From: Psychrobacillus sp042885655
GTDB taxonomy: Bacteria > Bacillota > Bacilli > Bacillales_A > Planococcaceae
DNA: 64,000 bases
Assembly (NCBI RefSeq): GCF_042885655.1
Contig: NZ_JBHVRO010000009.1
Span: forward strand, 62,001-126,000
Reading direction: 5' to 3'
Under the pieces are notes generated by a model. That model ran no database searches and had not been told where the DNA came from. It worked only from the letters and a program-made list of their open reading frames with translations. The position numbers and the translations under genes are program-made. Shown here in pieces: positions 61,182-64,000 of the stretch (position 1 is its first letter; each line of letters begins with the position of its first letter).

Positions 61182-61745
61182 TTAATTTTGAAGTGCTTGT
61201 AGCCAATTGTTTCGGATATCTTCATATACAGCTAAATGAAAGTCTTTATTATCCATAAATTCTTTTGTCATTTGTTGATAGAATGCTTTTTGAACTTCTT
61301 CAAAATTAGGGTCTTCTTTGGGAGGAAATTTTTCTCGTCCTTCTGCAACGAATTGTTGTACCTTCTCTGCTCGAGGTCCCCATTTTGCTACAACTTCTCC
61401 ATCACTATTTAACAATAAATAAACAGGAATAGAACGGCCGCCATTCGTTAAATATTGATCGATTAAATCCTCATTTTCGTCGCGATATACAGCACGTACT
61501 TCGATTCCCGCTGCCTCTGCGATTTTACGTAAGATTGCATTATTCATCATTGCATCGCCGCACCAATCTTCCGTTATAACAAGTATATGTGGAGCTTTTT
61601 CTTTTAATACAGCAATAAATTCATCATCTGCTGGAACTTCGAACTGATTATAAATACTAAAAGATTCCTCTTTTTTTGTCGTCATGTCATCCATATATTG
61701 TGTTAATGATTTAGCTTCTTCAAAATATTGTTGTTCAGTTGGCAA
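61182..61745 (-). CDS. Thioredoxin-fold protein with WCGD motif
   Basis: 187 residues of the Thioredoxin_9 type. ITEDWCGDAMMNN carries a single Cys in the active-site position where classical thioredoxins have CxxC; no other Cys is seen. The cis-Pro lies in GGRSIPVYLLL. This WCGDA form is usual for the family, whose function is unknown. GAGG before the ATG. Confidence 0.88.
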   Translation of the reverse strand: MPTEQQYFEEAKSLTQYMDDMTTKKEESFSIYNQFEVPADDEFIAVLKEKAPHILVITEDWCGDAMMNNAILRKIAEAAGIEVRAVYRDENEDLIDQYLTNGGRSIPVYLLLNSDGEVVAKWGPRAEKVQQFVAEGREKFPPKEDPNFEEVQKAFYQQMTKEFMDNKDFHLAVYEDIRNNWLQALQN

Positions 61746-61822
61746 TTTGAGAAACCTCCTTTTTTACTTAGTATACTGTGTTCTTATAGCTTATTCAAAT
61801 TAGTTGCTGTTTACAACAACAA

Positions 61823-61849
61823 GCGCATGCTCGATTTTCGAACATGCGC
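61823..61849 (-). terminator. Terminator of the M42/acetamidase operon
   Basis: GCGCATG..TCG / CGA..CATGCGC, overall a 10-bp stem, 10 nt past the peptidase stop. Confidence 0.75.
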
Positions 61850-61858
61850 CTGTTATAT

Positions 61859-62914
61859 TTATAAGTTTTCAGTGAACTCTTCGATAAAACGAACAATTAA
61901 TTCTACTACATTCTCTATATCCTCAATATGAACACATCCTACTCCCGAATGTATATATTTAGAAGGAATAGAGATTGCACCCGTTATGACTCCATTTCCG
62001 GAGACACTTATCGCCCTAGCATCTGTTGCACCTTTAAGAAGAACTTCTCGTTGATATGGTATATTATACTTTTTTGCTGTTTCAACAAGTTTACGAGATA
62101 ACTTTTTTGGAACCGAAATACCTTCATCATAAAACTTTATAGCAGCTCCCTTACCTAGGTAAACAGGTAATTCTTGCTTTTCATGTCCCGGTAAACCACC
62201 TGCAAGCGTTACATCAATAGCAAGTGCGATTGTTGGCTGAACAGTATATCCAACCGGGGCTGCTCCACGAATTCCTGTTTCCTCTTGAACAGTTGCGGAA
62301 CCATATACTGTAGGTTGAATATCAAGTTGCTCAATTCTTTTCATCACTTCAATAAGTATTGCGCAACCTGAGCGATTATCTACGGCTTTTCCCGTGAAAA
62401 TTGGCCCATCATTTAAAAACTGACCTTCCCTATCAAATGTAATATAGTCACCAATTTCAACACCAAGATTCTCTGTTTCTTTTTTCGATGAAGTTCCAAC
62501 ATCTAAGAAAATATCTTTCATCATGATTGCTTTTTGTATATCGCTCGAAGTTAATACATGTGCAGGCTTTGTACCGGTCACACCTTTCACAATACCCTTT
62601 TGTGTTTTTATTTGAAGCACTTGGTTTATTGCCATTCTATCATCATGGTCACCAATCGGGCCAAAATAGACGAATCCATCATTATCTATATACGTTACGA
62701 TAAAACCAATTTCGTCCATATGTGCAGCTAATAAAAGGCTTATTCGTGCATTTTGACCTTTTTTAATATATATGAGATTACCTAAACTATCTTCTGTTTT
62801 GAGTAAAGAAGTATTTTCAAGTTCTCTCTTTATATAGTCTGCAACTTCATCTTCTTCACCTGAAACAGCAACTAAGTCATTTAACTCTTTTAAATAACGC
62901 TTTAATGATGTCAT
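61859..62914 (-). CDS. M42-family metallo-aminopeptidase
   Basis: 351 residues of the YsdC/FrvX type tetrahedral aminopeptidases. Metal ligands: His in LLLAAHMDEIGF, Asp in GKAVDNRSG, Glu pair in TVQEETGIRG, Asp in AIDVT and His in YIHSGVG. Its ATG overlaps the acetamidase stop by four bases, giving coupled translation. A general peptidase in glutamyl-aminopeptidase style, or a dedicated partner of the acetamidase. Confidence 0.93.
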   Translation of the reverse strand: MTSLKRYLKELNDLVAVSGEEDEVADYIKRELENTSLLKTEDSLGNLIYIKKGQNARISLLLAAHMDEIGFIVTYIDNDGFVYFGPIGDHDDRMAINQVLQIKTQKGIVKGVTGTKPAHVLTSSDIQKAIMMKDIFLDVGTSSKKETENLGVEIGDYITFDREGQFLNDGPIFTGKAVDNRSGCAILIEVMKRIEQLDIQPTVYGSATVQEETGIRGAAPVGYTVQPTIALAIDVTLAGGLPGHEKQELPVYLGKGAAIKFYDEGISVPKKLSRKLVETAKKYNIPYQREVLLKGATDARAISVSGNGVITGAISIPSKYIHSGVGCVHIEDIENVVELIVRFIEEFTENL

Positions 62915-63831
62915 CCTATCTCTCCTTCAATAAGATGTAAGTTCATTTGCTGTAATATCCATTTCGGAACTACAAATCGTACTGTCATTAATGGGTCTAC
63001 AATTTGGCAAATTTCAATTTGACCTATAGCACTCATTAACATAGTAGTTTCCTCTATAGATAATGTAGATTTCTCTACTATCCTGTGAATCATTTCTTCT
63101 GTTGCAATTTTTGTAGCTTCATCTAATGTTGGTGCAGATACAATTTGTGTAAACACCTCATCATTTTCTAGCATTGGATGGTTTAGTGTTTCTCCTTTAA
63201 TCACTTCCAATGTAACAGTAGCTGCCCCAGGTACCTCTACACCTGAAACGCTTACTTCCCCATCTCCCATAGCAGCATGAAAATCTCCTAAACTAAATAG
63301 TGCACCTTCGGTAAATACGGGAAAGTATAATGTTGAACCTTCAGTAATCATCTTATTATCCATATTGCCACCATGAGCTCCTGGTGTCCCGCAATTTACA
63401 CCTTCTCCAGCAGGTGCAACTCCAATTACACCTATCATCTTATTCAAAGGAATTTTAATCTCATTAAATATGATTTTATCATCTACTATAGGAAGAATTT
63501 TTGCGGACATCTTCTCTATACGATGCCCCATCACTCCTAAATTTGGACCTACTACCATTACCCCTTGATTTCCTATTTCGATTTTTTCAATTTTTACTTT
63601 TAAAATATCTCCTGGAACCGCACCCTCCACGTAAATTGGACCAGTTGCTGGATTAATCTCATTCCAATCAATTTCTTCGATTACTGTTTCTTTCGATTGA
63701 ATTTGATTTTTAAAACAATCGTAAGTTTCAATCCGAAGCGTAGATCCAGATTCTACTTTTTTCGTGTAACTATTCATTTTATTAAATTCGTAAATAATTC
63801 CAGACTCACAAGTTAACGTTTCCATATTCAT
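62911..63831 (-). CDS. Acetamidase/formamidase family protein
   Basis: 306 residues of the FmdA_AmdA fold, hydrolysing short amides to acid and ammonia. PATGPIYVEGAVPGDILKV, GVAPAGEGVNCGTPGAHGGN and LGDFHAAMGDGEVSVSGVE hold the metal-binding residues. Overlaps genes on both sides by four bases, so it is the middle of a tight operon. ATG start behind AGGAAGAGGAG. Confidence 0.92.
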   Translation of the reverse strand: MNMETLTCESGIIYEFNKMNSYTKKVESGSTLRIETYDCFKNQIQSKETVIEEIDWNEINPATGPIYVEGAVPGDILKVKIEKIEIGNQGVMVVGPNLGVMGHRIEKMSAKILPIVDDKIIFNEIKIPLNKMIGVIGVAPAGEGVNCGTPGAHGGNMDNKMITEGSTLYFPVFTEGALFSLGDFHAAMGDGEVSVSGVEVPGAATVTLEVIKGETLNHPMLENDEVFTQIVSAPTLDEATKIATEEMIHRIVEKSTLSIEETTMLMSAIGQIEICQIVDPLMTVRFVVPKWILQQMNLHLIEGEIG

Positions 63832-64000
63832 TCTCCTCTTCCTGAAAGATAATAAATGCTGTTCATCAAAAGTAGAAAATTAGGGTTTTCTTCCATTGAA
63901 TGATCAGTACCACATGTTCCGAACTCTGCATGTGGAGAGAATAGAACCATATGTCCTTCCCCATATTTTGCTTCAATGATTGCCGGGTAGCCTTTTAAGT
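63828..64000 (-). CDS. C-terminal end of a glutamine-amidotransferase-like (BPL_N) protein, cut by window
   Basis: The minus-strand frame is open from the window end and stops in an ATGA overlap with the acetamidase. It encodes about 57 residues with GYPAIIEAKYGEGHMVLFSPH, typical of the end of class I glutamine-amidotransferase-like (BPL_N/DUF4159-like) domains. The nucleophile lies outside the window. Cotranscription with the two hydrolases is almost certain. Confidence 0.65.
   Translation of the reverse strand, partial: LKGYPAIIEAKYGEGHMVLFSPHAEFGTCGTDHSMEENPNFLLLMNSIYYLSGRGE

Noticed and set aside
1..64000. CRISPR arrays, prophage, intact IS elements, rRNA or tRNA genes
   Set aside because: No regularly spaced repeats, phage structural genes, transposase motifs or rRNA/tRNA consensus were seen on either strand.

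Overview
The window is a stretch of AT-rich chromosome from a low-GC Gram-positive bacterium. Gene content and signals point to Bacillales and probably the Planococcaceae (Caryophanaceae), e.g. a Psychrobacillus-, Lysinibacillus- or Solibacillus-like organism. This is inference from protein similarity recalled by eye, not from a search. Supporting signs are strong AGGAGG-type ribosome sites, TTG and GTG starts, a T-box, a guanine riboswitch and a preQ1-I riboswitch, a YclM-type aspartokinase, a RelP/RelQ-type alarmone synthetase, and a Bacillus-type cytochrome bd with a CydS-like small subunit.

Layout. 1-5.1 kb: end of a DUF2935 gene, a HAD phosphatase, serA on the minus strand with a long T-box leader, and an aspartokinase. 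5.1-12 kb: a NUDIX-GNAT fusion, a candidate structured RNA, an MFS transporter, a repeat-rich scar with a group II intron-like hairpin, a glycosyltransferase, a membrane gene broken by a stop codon, and a divergent LysR/dimethylargininase pair. 12.3-14.5 kb: xpt-pbuX under a guanine riboswitch. 14.5-24.7 kb: chemoreceptors, an oxidase/LD-carboxypeptidase pair, a LysM-3D wall protein, a NUDIX protein, a FusB-type EF-G binding protein and a NodB deacetylase. 24.8-32.5 kb: a secreted MBL-lamin-tail protein with DUF3006, preQ1-controlled queT, an OpuC-like ABC operon, a ring-cleaving dioxygenase and a PLD protein. 32.6-45.5 kb: small genes, an amidohydrolase next to an oligopeptide-type binding protein, a PLA2-like miniprotein, twin M20 amidohydrolases and a membrane glycosyltransferase. 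45.7-54.9 kb: a lipoprotein, a luciferase-like monooxygenase, DUF1456, a YgjP metallopeptidase beside a decayed homologue, Dus and RlmCD. 55-64 kb: an alarmone synthetase, a YjjG-type nucleotidase, the cydABS operon with small membrane peptides, a DgkB-like lipid kinase, a thioredoxin-like protein and a three-gene hydrolase operon running off the end.

No phage, CRISPR array, rRNA, tRNA or intact transposase was seen. The most unusual material lies between genes: (i) a roughly 250-bp repeat in four copies, whose core hairpin stays paired although its arms differ; (ii) a four-helix RNA domain placed exactly at the predicted transcript start, ahead of the serA T-box; (iii) a free-standing multibranched RNA candidate behind a consensus promoter; (iv) several microproteins of 31-61 residues with convincing ribosome sites; (v) GC-rich repeat families and decaying gene copies.
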